A program made the translations under genes and the position numbers. A stretch of DNA of 64,000 bases from Primulina eburnea. Taxonomy: Eukaryota; Streptophyta; Magnoliopsida; Lamiales; Gesneriaceae. Below, piece after piece: positions 1-11,815 of this stretch (its first letter is position 1; each line of letters starts with the position of its first letter). The DNA lies in contig NC_133101.1 of NCBI RefSeq assembly GCF_022965805.1, positions 13,549,054 to 13,613,053 on the forward strand, read 5' to 3'. The notes under the pieces were generated by a model, which saw only the letters and a program-made list of their open reading frames with translations, did not search any database and was not told the DNA's origin.

Positions 1-842
1 TAAAAAATACTACTACGCAAAAAATAAAATTATGTAGTAAATTTTCGGGGAAAAAAAAAATTAAAACCTGATTTGCGCGAAGATATGCAGCTCCACGTAA
101 CGCTGGAAGATCGTACCGACGAGCAAATCTACAAAATAAATACGAAAAAATGTTAGTACAAAAACTAAAAAATCGAAACTTCGAAAAATTGATAGAGTTT
201 AACTACTACTTGAGATAGACGAAAAATCGTTTAATAAAATGTCTGTGAACCTCGGTATATATAGAATTATAGCGACGGTTCAACCAAAACCGTCGCGATA
301 ATAGCTACAGTTTTGGTAAAAACCCATAACCGTCGCTATTATGGCGACTGTTTTGCAAAAACCGTCACCGATCTAGATCGGCGACTGTTTTATTAAAACC
401 GTCGCTATTATAGCGATGGTTTTCCTTAAATCGTCGCTATAATAGCGACGGTTTCGTCGCTATAATAGCGACAGTTTTTAATAAAACCGTCGCTTGTCAA
501 ATTAAGAGACGGTTTCCTAAAACCGTCGCTTCAAAATAACGACGGGTAATACAAGACCGTCGCATAATGGAACAGGTAAAAAATCTGTCGCACAAAATAA
601 CGACGGGTTTATCAACAGTCTCAATATTAGCGACAGTTTATGAAAAACCGTCGCTATAATAGCGACGGTTTTTCTTGAAACCGTCGCTATTATAGCGACG
701 GTTTTAATTTAACCATCGCTTAATTTGATAAGCGACGGTTTTATAAAACCGTCGCTATATAGCGACGGTTCAAGAAAAATCGTCGCTATAATAGCGACGC
801 TTTTAATAAAACTGTCGCTATGCTTTCCGTTTTTTTTTAGTG
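1..842. mobile_element. CACTA-type transposon end with palindromic subterminal repeats (copy 1)
   Basis: Many copies of a short motif of the form GCGACGGTTTT occur in both orientations, often back to back as AAACCGTCGCTAT/ATAGCGACGGTTT palindromes. The block stops at a terminus reading TTTTTTTTTAGTG, the complement of a CACTA-type inverted terminus. Dense subterminal repeats and a CACTA end are the usual marks of En/Spm-like elements. No transposase coding sequence is visible. The left end lies before the window, so the 3-bp target duplication cannot be checked. The same block recurs at 38187-39114 with many small indels. Confidence 0.65.
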
Positions 843-1309
843 ACAACCCATATCAAATATATAATATTAATTAGGAAATTGTAATTATGATCCTATTTAT
901 TTGTCTATTTTTTATTTTAGTCTTCTAAATTGTCAAATTTCCATCTTAGCATGTTATCTTAGTTTCTTTCTTCTTATTTTCTTTTTGCAATTTTAGTTTT
1001 TTCTCACACGGTGTTAATGAAGTGTTGACGCAACGTTACATGACGATGACGTGTACATTGTCACATTAAAACTTAGAGACACAGCAAAAATATTTTTTGA
1101 TCCTGAGCTGACTGATCCGATAAAAAAAATATTATCGTGGGTTCCAAAGAAAATTTCTTTGATACCTAGCAAGATGTTGGTCATCATGGTTTAAGATCTC
1201 GGAATTAGTTGGAGAATACTACTCACTAATCGATGTACTAGTTTCTGATTTAGAAAATGAAAACATAGCTTTCTTCTTTCTTCCTTGAACTTTCATTATA
1301 AAACCAACA
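843..1309. other. Non-coding spacer of the segmental duplication
   Basis: AT-rich DNA with no gene, repeat boundary or RNA recognised. It is nearly the same as 39115-39582, so it belongs to the duplicated flank. Confidence 0.5.
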
Positions 1310-3241
1310 TGTCACGCCCCGAGACCGAGGCGTATGGTATATGATTTCTTCTCGGTTTGGAATTTGACATTCTCACCCCAACAATTTACCATTGCATGAG
1401 TCTTGGCTAAACAATCCATTCTCAGAATGATGTCAAAATCCACCATTGAGAGTTGAATCGAGTCGGCATTGAACGTATGCATATTGTTACTGATTTTATA
1501 GTCTCGATGTAACTCGAAGGTTTCGATAGCCTTACTAGTAGGTGTTGCTATCCTAAAAGTTTAACAAGCATTTTAGGTTTAACCCCTAATTTCTTAGTGA
1601 GCCTCTTAGATATAAAATAATGTGTGTCACCAAAATCAAACAACACATAAGCAGGTAAATTTTTTTATTAGAATAGTAACTTCTAAAAAAAACTAGTGAA
1701 GGTCCCTCTAAGTTGCTAAATCTCGAGTTCGAGGTTACTCATGGTCTTAGATTGGGTCGCCATTTCTTGCTCAAACTTTGTCAAAATTATGTTCGAAAAT
1801 GGTTGCAACATGCTCGAGATTTTAGAGAATTTATGCTTAAATCGATGTGATCTTCTTTGTGCAAAATGGGAGGGTTACTTATATGTGAGGAAGAAAAGTT
1901 TTTAGTCACGATTCTATCCCTTAAATGCATCATTGATGAGCATAAATAGACCAAAAAGTATGCTTGTTACCAAAAATAGAGGATGTCAAATCTGATGAGA
2001 CTCTGATTACGCCTATAAATTAGATTTTAGGTCGTTGATTGATGGTTAATATACTACCTCGAAAATAATTGTCAAGGATATGAATGCACTGGTCCTTTGG
2101 CAAAATTTGACATCTTATCACATTTTGTATATTAGGATCTCAGTCAGATTATGATCATGCTTGCTCTAATATCATTTAAATGTCATGTCCTGAGACCTAG
2201 GTGTACAGACACAATCGTTTTTTAACAATCACATAATTTTAAAATAACATGCTCGTAATACAATATATAACCAAACCAGTTTATAAAATAATCCGTCATT
2301 GTCTTTACAACATGAAAGAAATCAAATAGTGCAGAAGAGTAAAACTTAAAACGTAAAATGACAATTGAAATATGAAAATAATCTTTCTTGGAAAGTAGCT
2401 TCTTCACCAGCTCCAGACGTCTCATGATTTGTCCATCAACTTGTTTGTTGGTATTGTATAGGGAGAGAGGTAAGGGTGACTTAATTGGGAAACACTCAGC
2501 AAGTGGGGATTGTTCGGATATATATAACAAGTACATATATTTTTTCTAAACGTAACATTTCTTAATGGAAGACATAACGTATCATAATCATATCCTGAAC
2601 ATGAAGCATTGAAATTTCATATAATTTCCACGATTTTACTAATATATGTCCCCTATATGTTAATACTCAAGTGACAAGGCCATACAATGATTATAATCTC
2701 ATCATATAGAGGTCATATAACAGTTATAATCCTACCATATAGCGGTCATATCTTATAATAGCTTTCCAAATTTTTATTGAATTATATCAATGTTTGGAAC
2801 ATATAAAGCTTAGACAAGACATAAACGAATAAATCATGCTCAAACGAAATTGTTCAAAAATAGAACATAGAATATCATACGTGTATATACTTTTTTAATA
2901 CATAAGCCCGATTACTTTGGTCTTTCTTGATTCCAAACGTGAATATGAGTTGCTAGATTGTAGTTCAAATATAGTATTTGGTTGCTACTAGAAATTTTAC
3001 TCGAAAATGGACAGAATAATGCCACGAAATCTGCTGCTGAAAGCCTCAAATTTGGCAGTTTTTCTTCTTGAATTTTTGTGAGGTTTTCGGTGTTCTTTTA
3101 TCTTGGTTTGATCTCTTACTTATAGTTTGGATCTTACTTATAGTTGGGAAGAGAGAAGTTGAGCGGATGCCTTAGTGAACGTTTTAAGGCTTTTAAGCAG
3201 CTTATTTAATGCTATAATGTAGCCATCAATTGGGTGTTACA
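1310..3241 (-). mobile_element. Degenerate Ty3/gypsy remnant: protease piece, PBS and 5' LTR (copy 1)
   Basis: Read on the minus strand, 2181-3241 behaves as an LTR: it starts TGTCATGTCC and ends GGGTGTTACA on the plus strand. Directly to its left, 2163-2174 is the complement of TGATATTAGAGC, a mutated version of the tRNA-iMet primer site TGGTATCAGAGC. Further left, about 1350-1560, is a frame-broken gypsy aspartic-protease region; its better-preserved duplicate at 39585-39845 reads FDIILRMDCLAK, matching the usual FDIILGMDWL. A second LTR-like start, TGTCACGCCCC, sits at 1310 directly against the protease, so most of the element is deleted. Confidence 0.6.
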
Positions 3242-4136
3242 ATATGAATACGGACATGGATTAATTTTTGAGATTTGTCATTATAGGTTGTCATCAAGTC
3301 ATTGAATGGGTTCAAACTTATTGGATGTGCCCAAAATTTCGAGTTCTTGGGCTGTAGTATTTATAATTTTTTGTGGCCTTCACACAACCTATTAATGAAT
3401 ATATAATTCAGTCTTCGGAAAATTAATCGACAAAATATACCATCCGAGCAGATCCTATATACGGTTTCTAGCTTATACATATCATCAACCACAATGCATC
3501 TGCTCCTATGTATGTCGATACCATACTGAACCTCGCCATCTGATGACCCTCGTGGAGTCGATAAATGAGTCAAAGTCTAGCACTAGTACGTAGTCATCTA
3601 TGTTGTCTCGGATCAAAATACTAATGATATAAAACCTTAACTGCAGACTAATCTACTCGATAAATAATAACCAATTGGAAAGTCGGATGGAAGGTTGTCC
3701 AGTGACTCATCATATGATCACACATCTGTATGATTGAATATCTCTATGCACATACCAATGAAACGTGACCTATAACATCACATATATGTCTCGAAATAGA
3801 GTGACCAATGTATACCTTATTTTTTAATCAAAATTGGATAATCGTTTTTTTTTTCCGATGAAATTAAGGTGTAAGACTTGTCATACAAAAGTACAAAACA
3901 AATGTTTTTTTTTTTTACTTTTACCCCATCATATATTGATATGACGATTTCATTCCGTGGATTCATGAATGATTTCAACTTTTGTCAAATTTTTGTGTAC
4001 CTTTTCCTGAACTAATAATGTTGCAAATCATTAATGAATCAAGTCTTAAAAATATTTTTTTTAGAAAAAATCATAAAGATTTTGTGTGCTTACACGATTG
4101 AATCAAATGGAATATGTGAAAAAGTCGTTTAAAGAT
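3242..4136. other. Non-coding spacer
   Basis: AT-rich, with several poly-T runs. I see no gene or bounded repeat. It is matched by 41533-42588, where an extra block of about 165 bp is present (42366-42531). Confidence 0.5.
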
Positions 4137-4329
4137 GAAAAAGTTGATTCTTTGATAGATCCGGATAAACATTAAATTATACAGTCACAAACACAAAACG
4201 TGGCAGTGGAGGTGTCACAAGGGGTTTTGTGAAAAAGTTGATTCCTTTTGATAGATTCATAAAAACATTAAAGTATATAGCCACAAATCACAACACGTGG
4301 CAGTAGAGGTGTCACAAGGGGTTTTGTGT
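4137..4329. repeat. Two-copy tandem repeat of about 94-98 bp
   Basis: Two adjacent copies (4137-4230 and 4231-4328) both start GAAAAAGTTGATTC and end GGTGTCACAAGGGGTTTTGTG, with scattered differences between. Each carries an ACGTGGCAG core, a G-box/ABRE-like hexamer context. The same pair is present at about 42590-42780, so the tandem duplication predates the segmental duplication. Confidence 0.8.
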
Positions 4330-4349
4330 GACAAAGTGTGTAGTAGGTG

Positions 4350-4584
4350 GAGGGATGACAATGGGGTGGAGTTGGGTTTGTTATCTCCATCCTAGTCTTC
4401 GAATTACATCCCTACCCCTATACCTGTCACGATCTTCGTTTTTTCGGGTTCGAGTTCGGGTTCGGTTCCATTTCAAAATTATTAATGGGGCAACACGGCG
4501 TGGGTACAGGGATTCCCCGCCCCGATCCCCGTTTCGAGTTTTCCCCGTGGGTCTCCAAATCCGTGGGAAAAATTGTCATCTCTA
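4350..4584. mobile_element. hAT-type MITE with 8-bp target duplication (copy 1)
   Basis: The element is 235 bp, with imperfect terminal inverted repeats: left GAGGGATGACAAT, right complement TAGAGATGACAAT. It is flanked by a perfect 8-bp direct repeat AGTAGGTG at 4342-4349 and 4585-4592. An 8-bp target duplication and a termini core of GGATGRCAA are typical of hAT elements. The interior has a short GTTCGG run and a GC-rich block, with no transposase. An open frame across it is incidental. Confidence 0.85.
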
Positions 4585-4592
4585 AGTAGGTG

Positions 4593-5027
4593 TTGGTGTT
4601 TGAATTTATGGAAAATAACTTTTTTAATCAGCCAATATTGTTTATTTTGAATTTTAGTTTATTAACAGGTTAAATTTTGGTCATTGTACACTAACTATCA
4701 GTGTTCGGTTATTTTGGTTAAATTGCTGATGCGACGCTGAATATATTAACTTTTTCGACATCATAGCAGCATTCTTTTTAATGTTTGTAAATTTTTGGTT
4801 CAACTTAACAATTTTCAATGTAAGATCAATATTTTTTGTTTCAATGTCACAATTTCCAATATAAAATCAATACTATAAAGATAATTTTCTTAACTAAACA
4901 CATAAACTAAGCTTTACAATAATGACATTCTATTACAATTAACTATAAAAAATTGATTTTTTAGCATTTTAATTTGCAAAGTGATCAACCAATATTTCAT
5001 AAATGGATTTTTATTAGAACTCATTGA
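4593..5027. other. AT-rich non-coding spacer
   Basis: No gene or bounded repeat seen; matched by 43039-43481. Confidence 0.5.
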
Positions 5028-5405
5028 TGTTGCGGAATATCACGAACCGGAACCTTCTTGTGCATTCCAAAAACTTCTAAATAGGTGCTCTGTAGAGGTT
5101 CAAGCACTTCTAAAACATTCTCCATATTTCATCAATTAAAAGTTTTCTATGAAATCTTTTGTGCATAGAATAATCATTTAGAATAGTATAGAATGGAATT
5201 AACTAGAATAGTGTAGATCTTAGAACCTCCTAAAGAGTTGATATGTATCGCTTTCATTGTAGTATAAATAGGATTAATATAAATAGGGTGAAGCTCTTAT
5301 TGTAAACTACCAAGTTTTCAAGCAATATAGCATTTTCTTTCAAAGTTTTCTAGAAGCATTTTTACTTAAGTCACTTGCACACAAGCACCAAAGGACTTTA
5401 TCTAT
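5028..5405 (+). mobile_element. Possible copia-type LTR fragment (copy 1)
   Basis: It starts TGTTGCGGAATATCACG and contains a TATA-like GTATAAATAGG (about 5260) followed by a second AATATAAATAGGG and a pyrimidine-rich stretch. This looks like a short copia LTR with its promoter. No matching 3' terminus or target duplication was found, so it may be truncated or not an LTR. It is duplicated at 43482-43865. Confidence 0.3.
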
Positions 5406-5807
5406 GCAGCTTACATGGGTAAACAGATAAAGTAAATGTCATAATTGTACAAAACCGTAAAATATTATTAAAATAAAGATCGTTTTACATTAGAGTCAAT
5501 AAAAACCCAAGCCACAAGTTGGCTCGCTGGACACCTACTCTAACAAATACAAAATACTATGAAATTCAAATATTCAACCATATTTTTCCTACCAATTAAT
5601 AGAATAAACATCCTTCCATGGTAGTTATTATGTATAGGACATATCAGTGGATTTTCACAGAAGCACCGCAGAAGGAAAAATTGGAAACACAGACCTGCTG
5701 ACGGAGATAGAGGCCTGTCATAAATCATAGATTGTAAGGGGCTGCTGACTGAGGATTTCAGTCGAGAGGGCGGACTTTTCATTGACAATTTTTAAAGAGG
5801 AATTTCG
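5406..5807. other. Region downstream of unit 1 gene
   Basis: Probable 3' flank of the pseudogene; matched by 43870-44272. The 82-residue minus-strand open frame at 5540-5788 has no recognisable domain and is not called. Confidence 0.4.
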
Positions 5808-6678
5808 TTATACTGGAGATGGGGAGAGTAAATATTCAGGCTGTAATCTTTGTAGAAGTATCCCTCATAAGGGACAACATGGTGAGAAAGATTTCTTGAA
5901 GGCTGAAGATTCGAAAAAAGATTTAAAATTGGAAGGGTATAAAGGCATCGTGAAAAAAATTAGAGGTGCCAACTTTGAAGCTCGTCTTTGAATCTGACAG
6001 AAGCTCTAAAATGGCAGAAAAATATAAACCAACAAGTCTTCTCCGTAGTTCATTTTCACAGCACAACTGCAACTCCTTCCATACATTTGTCTGTTCATCT
6101 ATGGCACTACTGAATCTTTCCAAGTCTTGGTGTTTTCTACTCTCGCTCACCTCATCATTTTTAAGCACAACATGCCTGATGATTACATTGATGAGGTGCA
6201 ACTTACGGGTTGAAAGAGTGGGCAAAATTTTAAATGCCGTAGACAAGAACGTAGTACAAATGCCAAAATTTGATCCAAAATAAGATGTCAACCATTTCTG
6301 CAGAATATGCTCTACATAGTTTGGTATCGACTGTTTGAAAGACACAAGGGCTGCCACAATATCCCAAATGTTCAGAAGCCCACTGAAACTCGCACACAGA
6401 CTCAGAGACCATAATATGTTTTTTTCCCACCAAATTAATTCTACCTCAGGGAAACCAGGAAATGATCCGAAATCAATATCAAAACATATATTGGAGGAAG
6501 TGTCCAATTGCTGCCCTCCAATCCAAAGGAACTCGATAGCAGCTTTCTGAGTTATGTAAAATTACAATAACATTTATTGGTCAATCAAACATAGGTAACT
6601 GTTTGAACGGTTAGTTCTTATTTCTTCCATTCAGCTTTTGACTAAATCATCAAAATTTTCTTTTAAAGAAATGTGGGT
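5808..6678 (-). pseudogene. TFIIIC90-like WD40 gene, unit 1, 3' part (broken)
   Basis: These are the last two exons of the host gene whose first exons lie at 34070-37278; the 27.4-kb nest separates the parts. The exon starting near 6553 reads QKAAIEFLWIGGQQ and continues as a helical segment (ERFSSAIDEQTNVWKELQ). Four lesions are visible. The splice acceptor AG expected at 6554-6555 is AT, where unit 4 has AG. About 466 bp present in unit 2 (44457-44922) is missing at about 5993, removing the end of this exon, the intron and half of the zinc-finger exon. A stop TGA replaces a TGT codon at 5875-5877. The retrotransposon nest lies just upstream. The C-terminal frame would have ended at 5808 (LSPSPV). 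The family assignment rests on the zinc finger of the sister copies and on exons 1-4. Confidence 0.7.
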
Positions 6679-6683
6679 GCTAG

Positions 6684-8471
6684 TGTAACGCTCTGACCCG
6701 ATTTTTATAAAACAACAGCGGAACTTAAAGATTTAAATAAAAGGAAAGAAGGATTTAAAAATTTTCTTGAAATAAATACATTTCCAATATATACCATCAA
6801 AAGTATATACATGATCATCTAAAGGTTGCAACAAAATATCAATGTGATCATGTCCAAAATAATTTCTTCCTTCCTTCACTTGATACATATGACTTCGGCT
6901 TCAATCAACGTCCTGGTTCGTCGCTCTTATCTGCATCACATGAATAACTGAAATGAGTATAAAACTCATCAAGTGGAACTCTTACATATCAAATATCATA
7001 CTCTGTAAATCATGGCTTTGAAATCATTAAATACCATCCAACTCTTGAAATATAGCATAACATAGGATAATAAAATCATAAAGATGGTATTTCTCTTTTC
7101 TCTGGTATGGATTGATATCTAAATAGTATCTCTGTCTCTGTACCTATATCCCATCGATATAAATCGATTACTCTCTTGGGATATAAGCCTATGGTCGTTG
7201 ATCAACTAATTGCATGCAATCTCTGACTATCCATTTATCAATCCAATAAAACATTTGAACTTCTCTTGGACATTAAATCAAACACTTTGAAGACTGATCT
7301 TCTCTTTTGCATTCCCTTATACACAATTGATGCATATACAAGCCTCTAATATACAACAAAGTGTATATATACATAACATGAATCAATTGAAAGGGAATAG
7401 CACATTAAAACTATTGAAACACAATACATATACTATCATGTGAGCACAAAGAATGAATTCCACTTACAACCAATAGCAACCTTGAGTCTAAGCTCTTGGT
7501 ACAAATCCTACAACAATAAACCATGAATAGAACCATCAACAACTCAATAATCCAACAACCATACCATAAAACCCATAAAATCAACACAATCACAAAGTAC
7601 CATAATTTCCCCCAACACCACAAACCAAATTAACTAAACCCACAAGCTTACCTTAGCTTCTTGACTCCAAAATAACCTTCTCCTCACTTCAATAATCCAA
7701 CAAGAGGCTTGAATCAAGAGAACAAAAGAAAGAAATAAAAAACCCTAGGTCTCCCTTTAGATGAAGAACCGAGAAGAAGAGAAGAAATGAGATGAAATGA
7801 AGCCAACACTTCTATTTAAGCACTAAAAATCGCCAAAACACGCTTATACTGTTCACTCACCGCAGGTGCGCTAGATACTTCACCGCGGGTGCGCTGCATG
7901 CATTGGACGACAACCAAAAATTGAAAACGTCGACTGCGGGTGCGCTACAAATCCCACCGCGGATGCGCTGGCTGACCGCGGGTGCGCTACAAATCAACCG
8001 CGGGTGCGGTAGACCTACTGGACCACAAACACAATTCCTGAAGAAACGACCGCAGGGGCACTGATAAATTACCGTGGGTGCGGTATACTTTCTGTCCAAA
8101 CACCGCAGGTGCGGTGCATTTCCTGGCGTGGGTGCACTGTCCCCTGAAGCCAACAAAAATACTTTGCATCTACAAATCGAACCGCAACGTCAATTCTCTT
8201 CATAATTCGGCTACACTCCCAACAAGAAAGTTTCACCTCTATGCCTTATCTAACCACTCCAATTGGCCTCATACCAATCGGCTCAACATACAAATTACCA
8301 AGAATAAAATCGCAACGACACTACAATAAAACCACACACCAACTATAACCACCAATACTATAAACCATAAATCACAATTCTTAACATCAAAACTATACTT
8401 AAACTTAACCAAATAGTCCATAAACATATGAAATCTTAAACCGTACCGTTCACCAGGCTTGGGATATTACA
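6684..8471 (-). repeat. Element A 3' LTR (left)
   Basis: 1788 bp, bounded by TGTAACGC and ATATTACA, repeated at 13059-14029 plus 33243-34064. It contains a cluster of about ten GC-rich motifs of consensus ACCGCGGGTGCGNT at 7857-8142, in otherwise AT-rich DNA. The two LTRs differ by scattered substitutions and small indels. Confidence 0.9.
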
Positions 8472-11400
8472 ATCTCCCCTCCTTAAAGGAATTTCGTCCT
8501 CGAAATTGACGTAACTGCGAAAACAACTCAGGATACTTCTCTTTCATCTCATCCTCTAGTTCCCACGTGGCTTCTTCAATCAATTGATTTCTCCAATGGA
8601 CTTTAACAATGTCGATCTCTTTGTTTCTCAATAATTTAACTTTGCGATCCAGAATCTGGACTGGAATCTCTTGATACGTCAAATTCGGCGTCAAATCCAA
8701 TGGCTCGTGACGAAGAACATGGGAAGGATTCGCAATATACTTCCTGAAGCATAGAGACATGAAAAACATTATGAAATCTATCAAGATCTGGCGGTAGGGC
8801 TAACCTGTAGGCTCGATCACCAACTCTGTCCAAAATCTCAAATGGACCAATAAATCTTGGACTCAACTTTCCCTTTTTGCCAAACCGCATCACACCTTTA
8901 AGAGGTGCAATCTTCAAGAACACATGATCGCCAACTTCAAACTGCAACGGCCTTCGTCTGACATCAGCATAACTCTTCTGTCTCGACTGAGCTGTCTTCA
9001 TCCTTTCTTGAATAACAGCAACAACATCAGCTGTCTGTTGGACCAACTCTGGACCCAACATCTTTCTCTCACCAATCTCATCTCAATATAAGGGAGATCT
9101 ACATTTTCTGCCATAAAGTGCTTCATACGGTGCCATGCCAATCGTCGCCTGGTAGCTATTATTATACGTGAACTCAACAAGAGGCAATTTGGAATCCCAA
9201 CTACCAGGATAATCTATAGTACAAGCTCTGAGCATATCCTCCAAAATCTGAATAACTCTCTCTGATTGACCGTCGCTCTGGGGATGATATGTACTGAATG
9301 CTAACCGTGTACCCAAGGCTCTGTGTAAACTCTTCCAAAACTCTGAAGTAAATCTAGGGTCACGATCGACACAGGAACACCATGAAGTCTAACAATCTCT
9401 GCTATGTACTCTTCGGCATACTGGTTCATGGAATACGTCGTCTTGACTGGGAGAAAATGCGCTGACTTGGTCAACCGATCAACAATAACCCAAATAGAGT
9501 TATAACCTTTCTACGTTTTAGGAAGACCAACCACGAAATCCATTGTAATATTCTCCCATTTCCATTGAGGAATCGGCAATGACTGCAATGTCCCAGCAGG
9601 TTTCTGATGTTTGATCTTCACCTGCTGACAAGTTAGGCACTGAGAAATAAACATAGCAATATCCTTCTTCATACATGGCCACCAATAGAGTCTTCGAAGA
9701 TCCTTATACATCTTGGTACTACCTGGATGTATCGAGTATGGCGCGGTATGTGCCTCTGTCAAGACGTCTCGCCGAATATCATCACCGATAGGAATGCATA
9801 TACGGCCTCTGAAAGTAAACAAACCATCTCTATTCATCTCAAACTCTGAATTACCTCTCTTTTCTGCTCTGGCTCTCATCTCTAACAACTGTAAATCATT
9901 GGCCTGCTCTCTACGGATCCTGTCCGTCAATGTAGCCCGAATGATCAACGCTGAAAAGCGTGCGATGGTTCTCGGAACTACCAAAGCTATCTCCTCTCGC
10001 CGCAAGTGTAACAACAACGGTTTCTGGATCATAGAACTCAAAGAAGAACTTGACTTACGGCTCAAAGCATCCGCTACAACATTCGCCTTTCCAGGATGAT
10101 AACTAATCGTCACATCATAATATTTGACAAGCTCTAACCACCGTCTTTGTCGCATATTGAGTTCTTTCTGGGAAAACAAATACTTTAAACTCTTGTGGTC
10201 TGTGAAAATTTCACACTTTTCGCCATATAAATAGTGTCTCCAGATTTTTAGGGCGAAAACCACAGCTGCCAGTTCCAAATCATGCGTAGGATAATTCTTC
10301 TCATAGTCCTTCAATTGACAAGAAGCATAGGCTATAACCTTTCCACGTTGCATCAGTACTGCACCAAGGCCCTTCTTCGACGCATCGGTATAAACAACAA
10401 AATCTTCTGAACCACTGGGCAGTGCAAGTACCGGAGCTGTCGTCAATCTATCTTTCAACTCTTGGAATCCACTTTGGCACTCATTGGACCACTCAAACTT
10501 CACAGTCTTCCACGTCAGATTGGTTAATGGCAGGGCAATCTTGAAAAAATCTGAAATAAAACGACAGTAGTAACCCGCCAAACAAAGAAAACTGCGTACC
10601 TCTGATACTGTGGTAGGAATAGGCCACTTCTGTATCACCTCAATTTTCACTGGATCAACAGCTAAACCATCCTTCGAAACAATATGGCCCAAAAAAGAAA
10701 TCTGATCCAACCAGAACTCACATTTCTTCAACTTAGCATACAACCTCTTCTCTCTCAACAACTGAACAACGACTCTGAGGTGCTCTGCATGAAGCTCTCT
10801 GGTCTTGGAATAGATCAATATATCATCGATGAAAACAATGACAAAACTATCCAAATACGGCTTGAACACCCGGTTCATAAGATCCATGAAGACTGAAGGG
10901 GAATTAGTCAAACCGAACGACATAACAAGAAATTCGAAATGACCATACCTGGTCTGGAATGTCCGTCTTAGGGATATCAGACTCCCTAACTTTCAACTGA
11001 TAATAGCCAGATCGCAGATCAATCTTCGAAAACACTGTAGCCCCATGCAATTGGTCAAAAAGATCGTCTATCCGTGGAAACGGATATTTATTCTTCATCG
11101 TCACTCTATTGATTTCTCTGTAATCAATGCACAGACGCAAGGACCCGTCTTTCTTTTTAACAAAAAGAACCGGAGCTCCCCAAGACGAAGAACCCAGCCG
11201 AATAAAACCTTTATCCAAAAGATCCTGCAATTGCGTCTTTAACTCTTTCATCTCTGTCGGGGCCATTCTATACGGAGCCTTGGAAATAGGAACCGTACCC
11301 GGAACTAAATCAATCACAAACTCTACATCTCTGTCTGGCGGTAAACCAGGCACATCATCCTCAAATACATCAGATAACTCTCTCACAACATCAATATCAT

Positions 11401-11815
11401 CAATATTCAACTTCACAATTCTATCCATATCAACAATCGAAGCCAAAAACCCATCACAACCTCTAAACAACAACTTCTTAGCCTCAAGACATGAAATAAA
11501 AGGAAGGACCAGCGAAGTACCTGCACTGGCGAGCATACCTTCCTTATTTCCATCATCTGCAAACTTCACCATCTTAGCAACACAATCAATCACTGCACGA
11601 TAAGTTGATAGTCAATCCATACCAAGTATAATATCAAATGCAACCATCGGGATAACAATCAAATCGGCATAAACCACTCGTTCATCAATTTGAACAGAAC
11701 ACGCATACACAATAGACGTCGGGCAAAATACATCCCCCGAAGGAAATACTACATTAAACTGGAGGGGAAGAATAGAAGGAACTAAACCCAAAGAACTCAA
11801 AAATAATTCAGACAT
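8467..11815 (-). pseudogene. pol: Element A pol (PR-RT-RNaseH-IN-chromodomain), disrupted
   Basis: Encodes the enzymes for reverse transcription and integration. Reading leftwards: a protease end (FDIILGMD, 11612-11815); RT with [17 protein letters not shown] near 11150 and the catalytic FIDD (codons 10822-10827); RNase H with [15 protein letters not shown] near 10390 and a DALSRK end; an integrase HHCC zinc region near 9640-9750; a core ending in YHPQSDGQSERVIQ near 9270; GPFEILDRVGDRAYRL near 8830; and a tail EEATWELEDEMKEKYPELF near 8540 that matches the end of a chromodomain. Breaks: a frameshift near 10930-10950, a stop near 9509 (TAG for CAG), small deletions near 9296 and 9370, and a frame change near 8750. 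Not functional. Confidence 0.85.
8472..8490 (-). other. Element A polypurine tract
   Basis: On the minus strand the sequence AAGGAGGGGAGAT lies directly before the TGTAATATCC start of the LTR, the expected place for plus-strand priming. The pol frame runs through it and stops at TAA 8467-8469, inside the LTR. Confidence 0.8.

Noticed and set aside
1..842. CRISPR-like array from regular short repeats
   Set aside because: Repeats are palindromic, irregularly spaced, in both orientations and adjoin a CACTA terminus; the DNA is plant nuclear.
4440..4475. GTTCGG short tandem run as a microsatellite of interest
   Set aside because: Only a few imperfect units inside the MITE.
4328..4585. 85-residue open frame
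   Set aside because: Lies almost exactly on the hAT MITE and has low-complexity VRVRVR content; not a gene.
5966..6550. Plus-strand open frames of 71-105 residues opposite the unit 1 exon, with equivalents in units 2-4
   Set aside because: They are antisense shadows of the conserved minus-strand exon, whose frame carries the protein similarity.
7857..8169. Minus-strand frames rich in CSAPAV/CTAPAV repeats in the LTR of A (also 33408-33762)
   Set aside because: Translation of the GC-rich motif array; the LTR is non-coding.
9713..11603. Plus-strand open frames of 65-158 residues across element A, and equivalents in C
   Set aside because: Complement of gag and pol; no independent domain.
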